NCBI GenBank assembly: GCA_000381605.1
Contig: KB906759.1
Location: 186,001-250,000, forward strand
Direction of reading: 5' to 3'
From: Acidobacteriaceae bacterium KBS 89
GTDB lineage: Bacteria; Acidobacteriota; Terriglobia; Terriglobales; Acidobacteriaceae
Length of the DNA stretch: 64,000 nucleotides
The notes under the pieces were generated by a model. It did not search any database. It had not been told where the DNA came from and was given only the letters and a program-made list of their open reading frames with translations. Position 1 is the stretch's first letter. Every line of letters starts with the position of its first letter. Shown one piece after another: positions 27,935-37,129 of the stretch. The position numbers and the translations under genes are program-made.

Positions 27935-29266
27935 ATGAGCGACACGGCAACGCCCACTTCCAGCCTCCTCGAACAACGTGCGATTCGGAAGATCACCTGG
28001 AGGCTTATTCCTTTCCTGATGCTGCTCTACTTTGTGGCCTTTCTCGATCGCATCAACATAGGCTTCGCTGCGCTGACCATGAACAAGGAGATAGGCCTGA
28101 CGTCGCAGATGTTCGGGCTCGGTGCGGGCATCTTCTTTCTAGGCTACTTCCTCTTCGAAGTGCCATCCACGGTCATCCTGCACAATGTCGGAGCGCGCTT
28201 CTGGATCGGCAGGGTCATGATCACATGGGGCCTGGTCTCGGTCGCGATGGCCTTCACCCGAGGCCCGATTAGCTTCTATGTTCTGAGGTTCCTGCTCGGC
28301 CTCGCGGAAGCCGGCTTCTTTCCTGGAATCATCCTCTATCTCAGCTACTGGTTTCCCGCAAATCATCGCTCGGCTGTCACCGCCATGTTTATGGCAGCCG
28401 CGCCCGTCGCGGGATTTATCGGCTCGCCAGTCTCAGGCGCCCTGCTGCAACTCGACGGTCTGCTCGGTCTGCGAGGTTGGCAGTGGCTCTTCCTCCTCGA
28501 AGGCGTCCCCGCAGTGGCACTTGGATTCATAACCTTCCGCTTTCTTACCGACCGTCCCGCCGACGCCGTCTGGCTGAGCGCAGACGAACGTGATTGGCTC
28601 TCATCTGCGATTCACGAGGACCAGTCCGGCATTAAAGATCCCCACAGCCGCAGCGTATGGCGTGCCCTGGCAGACTGGAAAGTTGCTGCGCTTTCTCTTG
28701 CATACTTCGGAACCTCCGCCGGCCTCTACACCATCGGCTTCTGGGCTCCGCTGATCATCAAGGGCCTGGGCTTCTCGGTCTTCCATGTAGGCCTTCTGGT
28801 TGCTATCCCAAACCTGGTCGCCGTAGTCGGCATGATCCTCTGGTCGCGTAACTCTGACCGTACGGGTGAGCGCTACTGGCACGCCGCGCTCGCCTGCCTC
28901 ATTGGCGCAATCGGGATGGCCGTAGCCGCCCGCTCTGGCTCCTCCGCTTTTTTTGCAATCGCCGGACTCTCGCTCACCGCATTCGGTGTCAGCGCCGCCA
29001 AACCGCCACTCTGGTGCCTGCCCACCATCTTCTTCTCCGGCACTGCTGCCGCCGCGTCCATCGGACTCATCAACTCGCTCGGCACCCTAGGCGGCTTCGC
29101 CGGACCCTACATGATCGGCTCAACCGAGGGGACCAGCGGACACTTCACTCGCGGACTCTACCTCGTCGGAGGTACGCTGATAGTGTCCGCAATCACCATC
29201 GTCATCATGCGTCTAGTAGAGCATCATCAGACGAACCAACTCCATAGAACCCGAAAGGCGCTCTAA
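27935..29266 (+). CDS. MFS transporter, anion:cation symporter family (tartrate-type)
   Basis: 443 residues, 12 predicted transmembrane helices. Family signatures: WRLIPFLMLLYFVAFLDRIN (helix 1, typical of ACS-family porters), FGLGAGIFFLGYFLFEVPST, RFLLGLAEAGFFPGIILYLS and RGWQWLFLLEGVPAVALGF. It resembles TtuB-like tartrate and aldohexuronate/hydroxyacid proton symporters. The start follows AAAGGAGAGT. The tartrate dehydrogenase gene begins 2 bp after its stop, so the pair forms a transport-and-oxidation unit for tartrate or a related hydroxy-diacid. Confidence 0.9.
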   Translation: MSDTATPTSSLLEQRAIRKITWRLIPFLMLLYFVAFLDRINIGFAALTMNKEIGLTSQMFGLGAGIFFLGYFLFEVPSTVILHNVGARFWIGRVMITWGLVSVAMAFTRGPISFYVLRFLLGLAEAGFFPGIILYLSYWFPANHRSAVTAMFMAAAPVAGFIGSPVSGALLQLDGLLGLRGWQWLFLLEGVPAVALGFITFRFLTDRPADAVWLSADERDWLSSAIHEDQSGIKDPHSRSVWRALADWKVAALSLAYFGTSAGLYTIGFWAPLIIKGLGFSVFHVGLLVAIPNLVAVVGMILWSRNSDRTGERYWHAALACLIGAIGMAVAARSGSSAFFAIAGLSLTAFGVSAAKPPLWCLPTIFFSGTAAAASIGLINSLGTLGGFAGPYMIGSTEGTSGHFTRGLYLVGGTLIVSAITIVIMRLVEHHQTNQLHRTRKAL

Positions 29267-29268
29267 CT

Positions 29269-30375
29269 ATGCCTCATCCTGATCAAGCCACACGCAGCTA
29301 TAGAATTGCCGTAATTCCCGGCGACGGTATCGGCAAGGAAGTCGTCCCCGAAGGCGTGCGGGTTCTCGAAGCCGCGGCAGAAAAGTACGGCTTCAAACTT
29401 CAGCTAGATGAGTTTGACTTTGCATCCTGCGACTACTACCTGAAATACCACAAAATGTTGCCCGACGACTGGAAAGATCAGATCGGCCACTACGACGCTA
29501 TCTTCTTCGGAGCCGTAGGCTGGCCGGAAAAAATTCCAGACCACATCTCACTCTGGGGATCGTTGATCCAATTCCGACGCGAGTTTGATCAATACGTCAA
29601 CCTCCGGCCGGTTCGCCTGATGCCCGGCGTACCGTGCCCACTCGCAGGTCGCAAGCCTGGCGACATCGACTTTTTCGTAGTTCGTGAAAACACCGAAGGC
29701 GAGTACTCATCCATCGGTGGCAGAATCTTTCCCGGCACCGACCGCGAAGTTGTCGTTCAAGAGACCGTGATGACCCGCGTCGGCGTAGACCGCATCCTGA
29801 AATTCGCCTTCAATCTCGCGCAGAGACGCGAGAAGAAGCACCTCACCTCCGCAACCAAATCCAACGGAATCTCCATCACCATGCCCTACTGGGACGAGCG
29901 CGTGCTCGAGATGTCCAAAGCCTTCCCCAGCGTTACTTGGGACAAATTTCACATCGACATCCTTACAGCCCACTTCGTCCTCAACCCCGACCACTTCGAT
30001 GTCGTCGTAGCCTCCAACCTCTTCGGCGACATCCTCTCCGACCTCGGCCCCGCGTGCGCCGGAACCATCGGCATAGCGCCCTCCGGCAACATCAACCCCG
30101 AACGCCGCTTCCCATCTCTCTTCGAGCCCGTCCATGGCTCCGCTCCCGACATCGCAGGCAAGGGCATCGCAAATCCAATCGGCCAGGTCTGGTCAGCCGC
30201 CATGATGCTCGACCACCTCGGCGAGGTCGAAGCCGGGGCCGCTATCCTCAAAGCCATCGAAACCACCCTGGTCGACAAATCACTCTGCACCCGAGACGTA
30301 GGTGGAACCGCTAACACCTCCAACGCCGGCAAATCCATCGCGAACGCGCTCGCCTCAGTCCACGCACTCGCGTAG
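29269..30375 (+). CDS. ttuC: Tartrate dehydrogenase / decarboxylase family
   Basis: 368 residues of the isocitrate/isopropylmalate dehydrogenase fold. It shows IAVIPGDGIGKEVVPEGVRV at the N-terminus, substrate-binding LRPVRLMPGVPCPL and VVRENTEGEYSSIGGRI, the metal site NLFGDILSDLGPACAGTIGI, and NAD-binding HGSAPDIAGKGIANPIGQVW. Tartrate dehydrogenases act on tartrate, malate and related acids with Mn2+ and NAD+. The TtuB-like transporter 2 bp upstream supports tartrate over isopropylmalate; no leuCD genes are nearby. Placed after sdhCAB, whose substrate and products are also C4 acids, although a 224-bp gap separates the groups. Confidence 0.88.
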   Translation: MPHPDQATRSYRIAVIPGDGIGKEVVPEGVRVLEAAAEKYGFKLQLDEFDFASCDYYLKYHKMLPDDWKDQIGHYDAIFFGAVGWPEKIPDHISLWGSLIQFRREFDQYVNLRPVRLMPGVPCPLAGRKPGDIDFFVVRENTEGEYSSIGGRIFPGTDREVVVQETVMTRVGVDRILKFAFNLAQRREKKHLTSATKSNGISITMPYWDERVLEMSKAFPSVTWDKFHIDILTAHFVLNPDHFDVVVASNLFGDILSDLGPACAGTIGIAPSGNINPERRFPSLFEPVHGSAPDIAGKGIANPIGQVWSAAMMLDHLGEVEAGAAILKAIETTLVDKSLCTRDVGGTANTSNAGKSIANALASVHALA

Positions 30376-30427
30376 GTGCCTTCCTAGGGTTGACGCCATC
30401 TATGGCCGGTCATCCGGAGGTCAAGGG

Positions 30428-31036
30428 CTAATTCTGTGCTGGTGTTCCGATCTCTTTCTGGTAGGCGGCGGCGACTGTGCCCTTGCTCTTTGCAATTGGC
30501 AGCAGAGTTGGATAAAACTGGACGAACGTGGTGTCCACGGCCGCGTGGGACTCGTGGCAGCTGTAGCAGGCGGCCGTGGTTGGAATCAACTTGGCAGATT
30601 TGGCATCACCAAAGCCAAAGAATGCCCACTTGCCCGGGAAACGTTTTTCGTCTTTGACGTGCACCTCGATACCCATGACGGCTCCCTGGTAGTTCCCTTT
30701 CTGGTTGATCGAACCCTTGCCCTCTGCACGGCGACCTTCGAGCACGAAGGTGGTTTTGTCAGGCCAGGTACCGGTCGCTATAAATACTCGGTATGCCTCG
30801 GGATTGACGAAGACATTGTCGAACATGTGGTGGCCCATCTCCATTGCGTTGGGGCTGTAGCTCATGTCGAAGCCGGCGGTGAGGTAGACCCATTCTCGAT
30901 AATGGTCGGGGAGCTTGAGTTGAGCGTCGGCGGTATATTGCAGGGTCGAGTCCGACTCGGTCACACTCTGATGAAAGTCAGTCGAGGCGATTAGAACGAC
31001 TACGAGGAGCAGAACGGTCTGGGCTGTGGTCATCAT
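30428..31036 (-). CDS. Cytochrome P460-family protein
   Basis: 202 residues with a signal peptide (AQTVLLLVVVLIASTDFHQS). One c-type haem motif, CYSCHESHAAVD, lies near the C-terminus. LPDHYREWVYLTAGFDMSYS and FDNVFVNPEAYRVFIATGTW followed by PDKTTFVLEGR are characteristic of the cytochrome P460 family. Known P460 proteins oxidise hydroxylamine or bind NO, using a Lys cross-linked to the haem; many homologues in heterotrophs lack assigned activity. It converges with the tartrate operon and is divergent from the sensor kinase at 31149. No nitrification genes are nearby. Confidence 0.85.
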   Translation of the reverse strand: MMTTAQTVLLLVVVLIASTDFHQSVTESDSTLQYTADAQLKLPDHYREWVYLTAGFDMSYSPNAMEMGHHMFDNVFVNPEAYRVFIATGTWPDKTTFVLEGRRAEGKGSINQKGNYQGAVMGIEVHVKDEKRFPGKWAFFGFGDAKSAKLIPTTAACYSCHESHAAVDTTFVQFYPTLLPIAKSKGTVAAAYQKEIGTPAQN

Positions 31037-31148
31037 GTGAGGAGTATGCTCCGGGTCGGGCGGAAAGTGATAGACCGGTTACTGCACGGTTCCGGTGATT
31101 CGCTGCATTGCTGATCATTTTGATTGAGCCGTAGAATACGATCTCGAT

Positions 31149-32267
31149 ATGGACACGAACTCCAGACGCGCGCGGTCGCACCGATGGATATGGATTGTCT
31201 CGATCTGGCTCGGCTTCGGGCTGGTTGACGCGGCGCAGACCGTTTTTGTGATGCGTGGGGAGGGCATGCACCACGCGTGGGGGAGACTGTTCTGGACTTG
31301 CGTGGCGGGCTGGATACCGTGGGCTCTCGCGACTCCGCTGGGGCTCTGGCTTGGACGGCGGTTTCCACCGGTGAAGTTGCGGCCGGTAAGGACTTGGGTA
31401 GTGCATCTGGTGGCATGTGCCGGGGTCGGATTGATCTTCTCCGCGTTTATGGCGTGGATGGATATTGCCTTCAACCCGTATGCCAGGCATTCGCCTGCGG
31501 GATCCTTCACGCGTGTCTGGGCCGACAAGTTCGACAGCGGGATCCTTACGTTTCTGGTGTTATATGGCGCGATCGTAACGGTGAGCTATGTGCTGGATTC
31601 GAGGGAACGGCTAGCGCTGCAACAGACGGAGACGGCCCGGCTGAACGAGATGCTTTCGAAGGCGCAGCTGGATGCTCTGCGGCGTCAGATTGAGCCGCAC
31701 TTTCTGTTCAACACATTGAACGCTGTTGCCGGGTTGGTGCGCGAGGGACGCAACGATGCTGCGGTGGGGATGATTGTGGGGCTGAGCGATTTTCTCCGAC
31801 GTGTGTTGCAGGACTCCACTCAACAACAGGTCCCTCTGGGAGAGGAGATGGAGTTCGCGCAAAAGTATCTGGACATTCAGAAGGTGCGGTTTGCGGAGCG
31901 GCTTCAGCTGAGTGTGGAGGTGCCCAGAGAACTATATCGAGCTCAGGTTCCCAGTCTGATTTTGCAGCCGATGGTGGAGAACGCGGTGAAACATGGCATT
32001 GCGAAACGGGCGCAGGGTGGAGCGATTCGGATTGCCGCGTCTCACCGCAATGGTGTGCTTACGCTCAGCGTTTGCAATGATGGTCCGAGCCTGCCTGTCG
32101 GTTGGGAGATGGCTCGATCCGGAATTGGTATGTCCAATGTGAGAACCCGCCTACAGAGTCTGTATGGAGACGCGTTTGAGTTGAACATTCGGAATCAGGA
32201 TACCGGCGGCGTGGAGGTGTCGGTTTCCATGCCCTTCGCGGTTGCCATGCCCAGGAGGGAAGGTTGA
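31149..32267 (+). CDS. LytS/YehU-type sensor histidine kinase
   Basis: 372 residues. Four transmembrane segments occupy the N-terminal half (for example RWIWIVSIWLGFGLVDAAQT, VVHLVACAGVGLIFSAFMAW, LTFLVLYGAIVTVSYVL). A short coiled coil (QQTETARLNEMLSKAQLDAL) leads to the His_kinase domain with the phospho-acceptor block RRQIEPHFLFNTLNAVAGL. An ATP-binding region follows (VPSLILQPMVENAVKHGIA, SGIGMSNVRTRLQSLYG). There is no extracellular sensor domain, so the membrane part probably senses the signal. The LytTR regulator starts within 1-4 bases of its stop. Confidence 0.92.
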   Translation: MDTNSRRARSHRWIWIVSIWLGFGLVDAAQTVFVMRGEGMHHAWGRLFWTCVAGWIPWALATPLGLWLGRRFPPVKLRPVRTWVVHLVACAGVGLIFSAFMAWMDIAFNPYARHSPAGSFTRVWADKFDSGILTFLVLYGAIVTVSYVLDSRERLALQQTETARLNEMLSKAQLDALRRQIEPHFLFNTLNAVAGLVREGRNDAAVGMIVGLSDFLRRVLQDSTQQQVPLGEEMEFAQKYLDIQKVRFAERLQLSVEVPRELYRAQVPSLILQPMVENAVKHGIAKRAQGGAIRIAASHRNGVLTLSVCNDGPSLPVGWEMARSGIGMSNVRTRLQSLYGDAFELNIRNQDTGGVEVSVSMPFAVAMPRREG

Positions 32268-32270
32268 TTG

Positions 32271-33023
32271 ATGTACTCGGAAGAACGTCTTCTAAAAATA
32301 CGCGCGCTGGTCGTGGATGATGAGCCTCTGGCCCGCAGTAATCTGACTGTGCTTTTGCGGCTCGATCCAGAGATTGGTGTAGTAAAAGAATGCGGATCTG
32401 GCATGGAGGCGCTGGCGGAGATCCGAATCTCGAAGCCGGACCTCGTCTTCCTCGACGTTCAGATGCCGGAGTGCGACGGGTTTGATGTCCTCGAGATGTT
32501 GGGGAGAGATCTACCTTCCGCGGTCGTCTTCGTCACGGCATACGATCAATACGCACTGCGAGCTTTCGAGGCCGGAGCGCTCGACTACCTCTTGAAGCCT
32601 TTCGACAATGCTCGATTCGATCGTGCGCTCGGGCGTGCAAAGGAGAGAATCGCACATGACAGAGATCCGCCGCGAGCAATGGCGTGTTTCGCTGTAAAGA
32701 GTGCGGGGCAGGTCTCATTTCTGAAGCTCTCGGAGATCGATTGGATCGAGGCTGCGGACTACTACTCATGCTTGCACGTAGGAGCGAGAACACATCTCTT
32801 GCGCCGCAGCATGTCGGAACTCGAGCAAGAGTTGGATCAGGCCCTCTTTTGCCGGATTCACCGATCTACGATCGTGAAACTAGATCGAGTCCGTGGTCTC
32901 AAACTCAACGAGAATGGCGAATATGACGTGCTCCTCGACAATGGAACTAGACTTCGGTTGAGCCGACGTTACCGCAAGCAACTACAATCTCGCCTGCGCG
33001 TTCGCGCCTCGAGCCTCCCCTGA
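32271..33023 (+). CDS. LytTR-family response regulator
   Basis: About 250 residues. A receiver domain (ALVVDDEPLARSNLTVLLRL; phospho-Asp in LVFLDVQMPECDGFDVLEM; Lys in DYLLKPFDNARF) is followed by a LytTR DNA-binding domain (SFLKLSEIDWIEAADYYSCL, RIHRSTIVKLDRVRGLKLNE, GTRLRLSRRYRKQLQSRL). AGGAGG at 32253 serves either this ATG at 32271 or an in-frame TTG at 32268. It is coupled to the upstream kinase. LytTR regulators bind direct repeats upstream of target genes; none was identified here. Confidence 0.92.
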   Translation: MYSEERLLKIRALVVDDEPLARSNLTVLLRLDPEIGVVKECGSGMEALAEIRISKPDLVFLDVQMPECDGFDVLEMLGRDLPSAVVFVTAYDQYALRAFEAGALDYLLKPFDNARFDRALGRAKERIAHDRDPPRAMACFAVKSAGQVSFLKLSEIDWIEAADYYSCLHVGARTHLLRRSMSELEQELDQALFCRIHRSTIVKLDRVRGLKLNENGEYDVLLDNGTRLRLSRRYRKQLQSRLRVRASSLP

Positions 33024-33049
33024 TCGCCTCAATTGCGCGGCCGTGCCAA

Positions 33050-34117
33050 TCACTTGTTGATATCCCGCTTGGCCTCCAGTTGCGTCACCAGGCCCTGCAA
33101 ATAACCCTTTTGGCTGTCCGGAGCTGCTGCGATAGCCAGCTTCATCTCTTTTACCGCGTCATCAAAGTTTCCTTCAGACGAGTAAACGCGAGCCATTCCA
33201 GTATGGACAAACCAAAGATCGGGGTTCTTTTTCGCGTTCTCGCGGAAAATCGCGAACGCTTCCTGATTGCGATTTTCTCCCTGCAATTGCCTGCCAAACA
33301 TATGGACCTGAAGCGGGCTCGCCAACCCCAGGGCCTTCTTTTGTGCCGCTGCCGCGTCTTCCTTACGGTTGAGAGCTGTCAGCGCCTTTGACTTCGTCAT
33401 CTCGTTGTCATAGCGGTCTTCAATTTCGATGGATTTGTTCGCGTATGTTAGCGCGTCGTTGAATTCAATCTTTTCGGTGAGCAGGTAGTTGGCTGCATCG
33501 TCCCAACTCATCCATGTGTACTGTGCCAGGCCTCGCAGCTGCTTCTTCAGGCTTGCAAGCACCACGGCATGCACATCGACCGAAATCTTGAATGGCACTG
33601 CGCTTTTGTCCCACTCTAGTTCAACCACGACGGAGTCGGCCTGAACCTGGTCGAAGTCGTAGGTGAGAGCGTTGTGCAATTCTGCGGCGACGGGCTTAAC
33701 GTTTACGCGGACGGCATCTTCTGACTGGTCGTAGGTGAAAGATCCCCAGTCCGTAGAGATCTTCGAAAAGATGATCGTCCATTCATTGGCGTTCGGGATC
33801 ATGTGGAGCCCGTACGTTCCCTTATCGAGTGGCTTCCCTTCGATCGTCACCGGATCGGAGAACGAGATAATGGTGTTTTCATTCGCGCCGCCGCGCCAGA
33901 CCTTACCGTACGGAACAACCCCATCCCAAATCTTGCGGCCAGCTGCGAGCGGGCGATGATAATTGATCGTGATATCAGTAATTCCGATTCGTTGACTGAC
34001 CACTGCGCGCTGGCTTGGTAAGGGAAGATCGAGTACGAATGATTGGGCTTGGCTCCCAGACGCTAAGGTGAGTAGTGATAGGCAAACAAGAAAATCTTGT
34101 GACAATACTCTCAACAT
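33050..34117 (-). CDS. Exported DUF2911 protein with TPR-like C-terminus
   Basis: 355 residues from the ATG at 34117, preceded by GAGG at good spacing; an in-frame ATG at 34135 is less likely. A signal peptide ends near GSQAQ. The DUF2911 domain covers about 25-180: LPSQRAVVSQRIGITDITIN, YHRPLAAGRKIWDGVVPYGK, VWRGGANENTIISFSDPV, GTYGLHMIPNANEWTIIFSK, DWGSFTYDQSEDAVRVNVKP. The remainder has helical repeats (ALTYANKSIEIEDRYDNEMT, FAIFRENAKKNPDLWFVHTG, MARVYSSEGNFDDAVKEMKL) typical of TPR. The function of DUF2911 is unknown. It converges with the two-component genes. Confidence 0.85.
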   Translation of the reverse strand: MLRVLSQDFLVCLSLLTLASGSQAQSFVLDLPLPSQRAVVSQRIGITDITINYHRPLAAGRKIWDGVVPYGKVWRGGANENTIISFSDPVTIEGKPLDKGTYGLHMIPNANEWTIIFSKISTDWGSFTYDQSEDAVRVNVKPVAAELHNALTYDFDQVQADSVVVELEWDKSAVPFKISVDVHAVVLASLKKQLRGLAQYTWMSWDDAANYLLTEKIEFNDALTYANKSIEIEDRYDNEMTKSKALTALNRKEDAAAAQKKALGLASPLQVHMFGRQLQGENRNQEAFAIFRENAKKNPDLWFVHTGMARVYSSEGNFDDAVKEMKLAIAAAPDSQKGYLQGLVTQLEAKRDINK

Positions 34118-34444
34118 TGAGGCCTCATTGGACAAAAGACTCGGGAGTCGCCCGGATGGAAATACGCTAACAACAACTACGTATACCCTTTGTAGCGCAC
34201 AGGCAATCCATCATTGTGACGAGTGGTCTGCCCAGGGTGATAAAGGGCAAAGGAACTTGGTTTTGTTGTAACCCAGAGAGTTTGCGCCATGTCGAAGGCG
34301 CATTGCCAACCGAGCGGTCACTGGCGCACTAGTTGTGCAGGGCAAATGCCCTATCAGGCGACAACGCGAAAGCACGTGCCGCGTTGGCGGCAACTTTGGG
34401 AGTGAACTTGCCTAGACTTTGCGGTAGTCAATCTTGGGGTTGGC
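34118..34444. other. Intergenic region, nothing recognised
   Basis: About 330 bp upstream of the DUF2911 gene and downstream of the membrane acyltransferase gene, both on the minus strand. It should contain the DUF2911 promoter. Short frames here have no family resemblance, and no clear terminator hairpin or repeat was seen. Confidence 0.4.
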
Positions 34445-35686
34445 TTATAGTTGCAGGCGCAGCTTCACCTTTGTGAGCAGAGCGGAGATTGAGAGCATGA
34501 GCGCGGTGAAGACGAGCGCGCGAACGATGCCCCAAGCGCCCCAACTGAAATGCGTGTCAAGGTAAGTGAAGCCTGTGATGCCGAGGATGTAGTACCAGCA
34601 GTCCGGTAGCAGGTAGGTGAGGAGCGTGTTCGATCCTGCGGAACGAACCCAGAAGGCCCACGTGGTGTGATGCTTCACGTCGCATATGAAATAGAGCAGT
34701 ATGAAGAGAATCACCGTTGCGCCAATGGTGTAGAGGCACCATGTTGGGGTGGCGCGGATCTTCGAGATGCCGAACGGATGGAGGAGACGCGCGGCGAGGA
34801 GTGAAAGCGCGGCCAAAATAATTGAGGGGACGGCCTTCTTGCGGAAGGTGTCGAAGCGCGGTTCGAGGAAGAAGATTGTCGTGAGTGTGATGCCTCCGAA
34901 GGCGATGCATGGCATGGATCCGTTCTGCAAGGGGAACTGGTACCACGGCAAGTGCATGTTGAGGTAGTGGCTTGAGCATGCGACGTTGAAGGCCGTGAAG
35001 GCGACGAACCAGACGGCAGGCGCCCAAAGCCAGCGGCGTGTGGCGAGATAGAGCACTGACACGGCGAAGTAGGTGTAGCCGATGAGGCCGAGGATCTCGG
35101 GATAGCGGTAGGAGAGCCAGCCTATGGAGCCATCCCGGTTGTTGTGGCGATAGATGGCGGCGAGACCCACGAGGACCACGAAACCGAGGAGGCGTAGTCC
35201 GCGATAGAGGTTGCACCGGAACTTGTCTTCGGTCTTCGGATAGACGAACCAGATGAGACATGCGGCGAGGAGCGCGGTGAGTCCCCAGGCGAAGCGGCCG
35301 ATGCCGTGCATTAGATCCGAATTTCCGTGGGAGCCGTTGGCCAGGATGATGCCGAGCACAATCAGAGCGACGGAGCGTAGTGTGATGTGTCCAAAAAGTG
35401 CGGGAATCTTGGCGCCCTTCTTGATGCGCGCTTGAAGCGCGAGCGGTATGGCCATGCCGAGGATGAAAAGGAAGCCGGGGAAGACCATGTCTACGTAAGT
35501 CATCACGTCGATCCTGCCGGGAGCGTGATAGGTCCACCAGGGCAGCCCTTTCACCTCTGCGAGCTCGTTGACGAAGATCATGAGCGCGATGTTGAGTCCA
35601 CGAAGGACATCAAGCGAGACGATTCGATGATGGTGAACCATTTGCGTACCGAGCGGATGCGGCGCTGCGGATGTTGTGGTGCTCAT
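34445..35686 (-). CDS. DUF5009/NagX-like membrane acyltransferase
   Basis: 413-residue polytopic membrane protein related to heparan-alpha-glucosaminide N-acetyltransferase (HGSNAT) and bacterial NagX. The family signature is visible: RIVSLDVLRGLNIALMIFVN near residue 22, then VDMVFPGFLFILGMAIPLAL, and about ten hydrophobic helices. HGSNAT moves acetyl groups across a membrane onto glucosamine; bacterial homologues occur in chitin and aminosugar clusters. The start ATG overlaps the GH18 stop (ATGA), so the two are translationally coupled. Inferred role: modifying or handling glucosamine released by the chitinase. Confidence 0.85.
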   Translation of the reverse strand: MSTTTSAAPHPLGTQMVHHHRIVSLDVLRGLNIALMIFVNELAEVKGLPWWTYHAPGRIDVMTYVDMVFPGFLFILGMAIPLALQARIKKGAKIPALFGHITLRSVALIVLGIILANGSHGNSDLMHGIGRFAWGLTALLAACLIWFVYPKTEDKFRCNLYRGLRLLGFVVLVGLAAIYRHNNRDGSIGWLSYRYPEILGLIGYTYFAVSVLYLATRRWLWAPAVWFVAFTAFNVACSSHYLNMHLPWYQFPLQNGSMPCIAFGGITLTTIFFLEPRFDTFRKKAVPSIILAALSLLAARLLHPFGISKIRATPTWCLYTIGATVILFILLYFICDVKHHTTWAFWVRSAGSNTLLTYLLPDCWYYILGITGFTYLDTHFSWGAWGIVRALVFTALMLSISALLTKVKLRLQL

Positions 35687-36852
35687 GGTTTCACCTTCGC
35701 GTGAGGATGGAGGCCGGCATTGATGGCGTCGAGGAGAACGTTATTTGGGTCACCAGTGTACTCCCAGAACATCATGCCGCCGAGGTGATAGTCGCGGACG
35801 TAGAGCGCTTTGTGCGCGAGAGATTCAGCGTCTTCGTAGTCCACCCAGGTTTGGGTACTGGCGTTGTAGAGATAAGGTGAGTCAGAGGTGTAGTCCCAGT
35901 AGCGCACATAGCCGGAGCCGGGCTTAAGAAGAATGGACTCGATGCTGCCGTAGTCGAGGTGAAGGTCGTGTGCGGAGGTGCCGGACTGAAAGAGACCGTT
36001 CCTGGTGGCGGCGACGTTGGTCCAGCCTTTGCCATAGAAGGGGACACCTAGGACGATCTTGTTCGGCTTCACGCCAGCTTCGAGGTAGTTGTGTACGGAC
36101 TTGTTCGACGAGACGTGCTTGGGATCGTCCGGGTTCTCGTAGAGCGGGGAGTGGTGGCCTGTGTTCTTGTCACCGCCGTACATGTCGTAGGTCATGAGGT
36201 TGATCGAGTCGACGTAGAGCTGCACCTTGGCCATCTCGGTATGTTCAAGGAAGTTCTCACTGCTTCCGGTGGCGATGGAGGTGTAGAGGTGGCGATGGAG
36301 GCGCGCGCCTTCGCGGTTGAAGCGGAGGCGTAGTTCTTTGAGAAGCAGAGTGAAGTTTTCTTTATCTTCAGGGCGGAACTTGTTGTCGTCACCCTTGAGG
36401 CCGGGGTACTCCCAATCGACGTCGAGGCCGTCGAGGTCGTATTTGGTGACGAAGTCCACCGCGCTATCGATGAAGATCTTGCGGCTCTCCTTTGTCAATG
36501 CGGCGTCAGAGAAATTTTTAGACCACGCCCAGCCACCTACCGAGACAAGGATCTTGAGGTTGGGGTTCTGCCGTTTTAGTCCGTTCAGGATGGCAAAGTT
36601 CTCCTTGTCGTGCGCGGAACCCTCAACCACTTTGCCGTCTGCTACGTTGGCGAAGGCGTAGTTGATGCGCGTCAGCTTTTTCCCTGCAACTTCACTGGGC
36701 CCGAGGACCCGGCCGCGTGGGAAGACATAGCCGATGATCTCTGTCCTGTTGGCAACGGTGGAGGCGGAGCTTGTCTGTCTTTGAATGGCGAGGGTGGGGA
36801 GCGGCAGAAGGGTGGCGAGGGCGAACATGCTGACCATTAGGTGCGAGTGCAT
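35683..36852 (-). CDS. Exported GH18 chitinase
   Basis: 389 residues from the ATG at 36852 (AAGGA five bases upstream); the frame is open further up but the signal peptide (MVSMFALATLLPLPTLA) begins here. The GH18 barrel has KILVSVGGWAWSKNF and the catalytic DGLDVDWEYPG block with Asp141, Asp144, Asp146 and catalytic Glu148, followed by INLMTYDMYGG and the insertion domain, then KIVLGVPFYGKGW and GGMMFWEYTGD. Substrate assistance through the acetamido group is the known mechanism. It hydrolyses chitin or chitooligosaccharides. It overlaps the NagX-like gene by four bases. Confidence 0.94.
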   Translation of the reverse strand: MHSHLMVSMFALATLLPLPTLAIQRQTSSASTVANRTEIIGYVFPRGRVLGPSEVAGKKLTRINYAFANVADGKVVEGSAHDKENFAILNGLKRQNPNLKILVSVGGWAWSKNFSDAALTKESRKIFIDSAVDFVTKYDLDGLDVDWEYPGLKGDDNKFRPEDKENFTLLLKELRLRFNREGARLHRHLYTSIATGSSENFLEHTEMAKVQLYVDSINLMTYDMYGGDKNTGHHSPLYENPDDPKHVSSNKSVHNYLEAGVKPNKIVLGVPFYGKGWTNVAATRNGLFQSGTSAHDLHLDYGSIESILLKPGSGYVRYWDYTSDSPYLYNASTQTWVDYEDAESLAHKALYVRDYHLGGMMFWEYTGDPNNVLLDAINAGLHPHAKVKP

Positions 36853-37129
36853 GAAATTCCTTAGAGGCTCTCCGCGAAAAGAGGCCGCGAAGCTTGATTG
36901 GCTGGAGATTGTGCGTGCACGACTTACCACAGCCTAACTCCATTTTCATTCGCCGTCCGTCAAAAATGGTATACACAACTCATCTCACTCTTCCGAAACT
37001 TCAATCCATAGAACAGTTGATGAGAGATCAGCGACAAATATCTTCGTTAGTGGCCGATATGGGAGCTGAGACTGTTTTGCCGCGCAACCTCACCAGGAAG
37101 GCAAATTGGAAGTGCAAGCTACGTGAGAT

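Noticed and set aside
36966-36978. GTATAC core upstream of the GH18 gene
   Set aside because: Short self-complementary core without a matching wider palindrome; too weak to call an operator.
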